Shown piece by piece: positions 63,504 through 64,000 of a stretch of DNA of 64,000 bases; position 1 is the stretch's first letter; each line of letters starts with the position of its first letter. Under the pieces are notes generated by a model. That model was not told the DNA's origin and ran no database searches. It worked only from the letters and a program-made list of their open reading frames with translations. This DNA is from Nostoc sp. UHCC 0926 (GTDB lineage Bacteria; Cyanobacteriota; Cyanobacteriia; Cyanobacteriales; Nostocaceae): the NCBI RefSeq assembly GCF_028623165.1, contig NZ_CP117768.1, positions 4,154,001 to 4,218,000 on the forward strand, read 5' to 3'. The translations under genes were made by a program, and so were the position numbers.

Positions 63504-64000
63504 AAGGTTCCTTACCACACTAAACGCTGTCACTCATAAAATTAAAGCTGTAGTAAGAACAACTTCTTCTGTGTTAACAACAACTTCTTCTGTAGTTAAT
63601 AACGCTTCAAGTGTGAGAAGTAACGCTTAAGTTGTTGTTACTACGGTTTAAACAGTAATTATCATTACTGAAGGTGTTAATAACTAATGCTTAAGTCGTT
63701 GTTACTACAGCTTAAGCTGTAGTTATAGATGCTGAAGTTGTAGTTATAAACGTTGAAAGTGGTATAAGTAACGCTTAAGTTGTTGTTACTACGGCTGAAG
63801 CTGTCGTTATTAGACATCTCCAGAAACTGAGAATCAACCACGTTTTTATAAGGGTTTCAGGCTCATTCTTAGAGAGGTTTATTATCTTTAAGCCACTTAT
63901 CAATGAGCGCCTGTTCTGGCTTAGAGAAAGAAAGTCCGTCTTTGGGCATATCTTTCTCTTGACCAGTAAAGTCCCTTAATGATTTACGCTACTTGCTTTA
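63504..64000. other. Gene-free region with degenerate repeats
   Basis: From about 63520 to 63810 short related blocks such as ACGCTTAAGTTGTTGTTACT and GAAGTTGTAGTTAT recur, with stops in every frame. The first part still reads KIKAVVRTTSSVLTTTSSVV, which may be a decayed repeat protein. An AGACATCTCC element end is at 63812. The final 190 bp hold nothing I can name. Confidence 0.4.

Noticed and set aside
1..64000. tRNA, rRNA or known riboswitches
   Set aside because: No cloverleaf arms with TTCGA-type loops, rRNA segments or recognisable riboswitch cores were seen by eye; a covariance-model scan would be needed to exclude small RNAs.

Overview
The window looks like chromosomal DNA of a filamentous, heterocyst-forming-type cyanobacterium (Nostoc/Anabaena group). 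The signs are the many GCGATCGC (HIP1) octamers inside genes, heptamer-type short tandem repeats, small dispersed palindromic repeats and short terminal-inverted-repeat elements between genes, and typical cyanobacterial proteins: GUN4, membrane-anchored MnSOD, DUF3531, a Sll0314/Alr1548-type TPR protein, and a giant Ser/Thr-kinase/histidine-kinase hybrid. No rRNA, tRNA or CRISPR array was seen. All calls come from reading the sequence; no database search was run.

Layout. 1-6.8 kb: small repeat elements, an RluA-type pseudouridine synthase with a repeat inserted in frame, and a membrane-tethered coiled-coil/T5orf172 protein facing a two-gene unit in which a trypsin-like protease and an FGE-fold protein both carry N-terminal effector-associated-like domains. 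6.8-14.2 kb: a same-strand organosulfur-type cluster of two SsuA/TauA-like lipoproteins, an SsuD-like flavin monooxygenase, a cysteine-dioxygenase-like cupin, a class II aldolase, a nitroreductase and an SDR. It is interrupted by a 21-bp tandem repeat, a MITE and an IscB remnant. 14.3-28.2 kb: KptA, an aromatic amino acid permease, a frameshifted acetoacetate-decarboxylase-like gene with an FAD oxidoreductase, the 1780-aa kinase, a PLP lyase and a second SDR.

28.2-37 kb: repeat-rich and gene-poor, with an HMA-like mini-protein, a glycine-zipper stress protein, an AraC remnant cut at a MITE edge, a AAA ATPase, an ArgJ-family enzyme, a broken histidine kinase and a Gly/Thr-repeat secreted protein. 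37-59.5 kb: ordinary metabolic and housekeeping genes: a K+ channel with two RCK domains, nagB, an HAD phosphatase, a PadR regulator with an operator-like repeat, gatA, a PlsY-PEP-synthase-like fusion, Nudix, DUF3531, TPR, an ABC ATPase, rsmG, an FG-GAP-like repeat protein, sodA, a UgpC/MalK-type ATPase, hicBA, GUN4 and icd. 59.5-64 kb: a mobile-element graveyard in which two broken IS630-type elements in opposite orientation bracket two paralogous membrane-anchored LEA-like repeat proteins.

The most notable features are: (1) small dispersed repeats inserted in frame into unrelated coding sequences, one of them encoding the same peptide VGVARRRHR at both sites; (2) the paired EAD-protease/EAD-FGE module, which resembles cyanobacterial biological-conflict systems; (3) a 21-bp repeat family that keeps its period at two loci 23 kb apart on opposite strands; and (4) the LEA-like pair inside an IS-bounded, inverted-repeat-flanked island.
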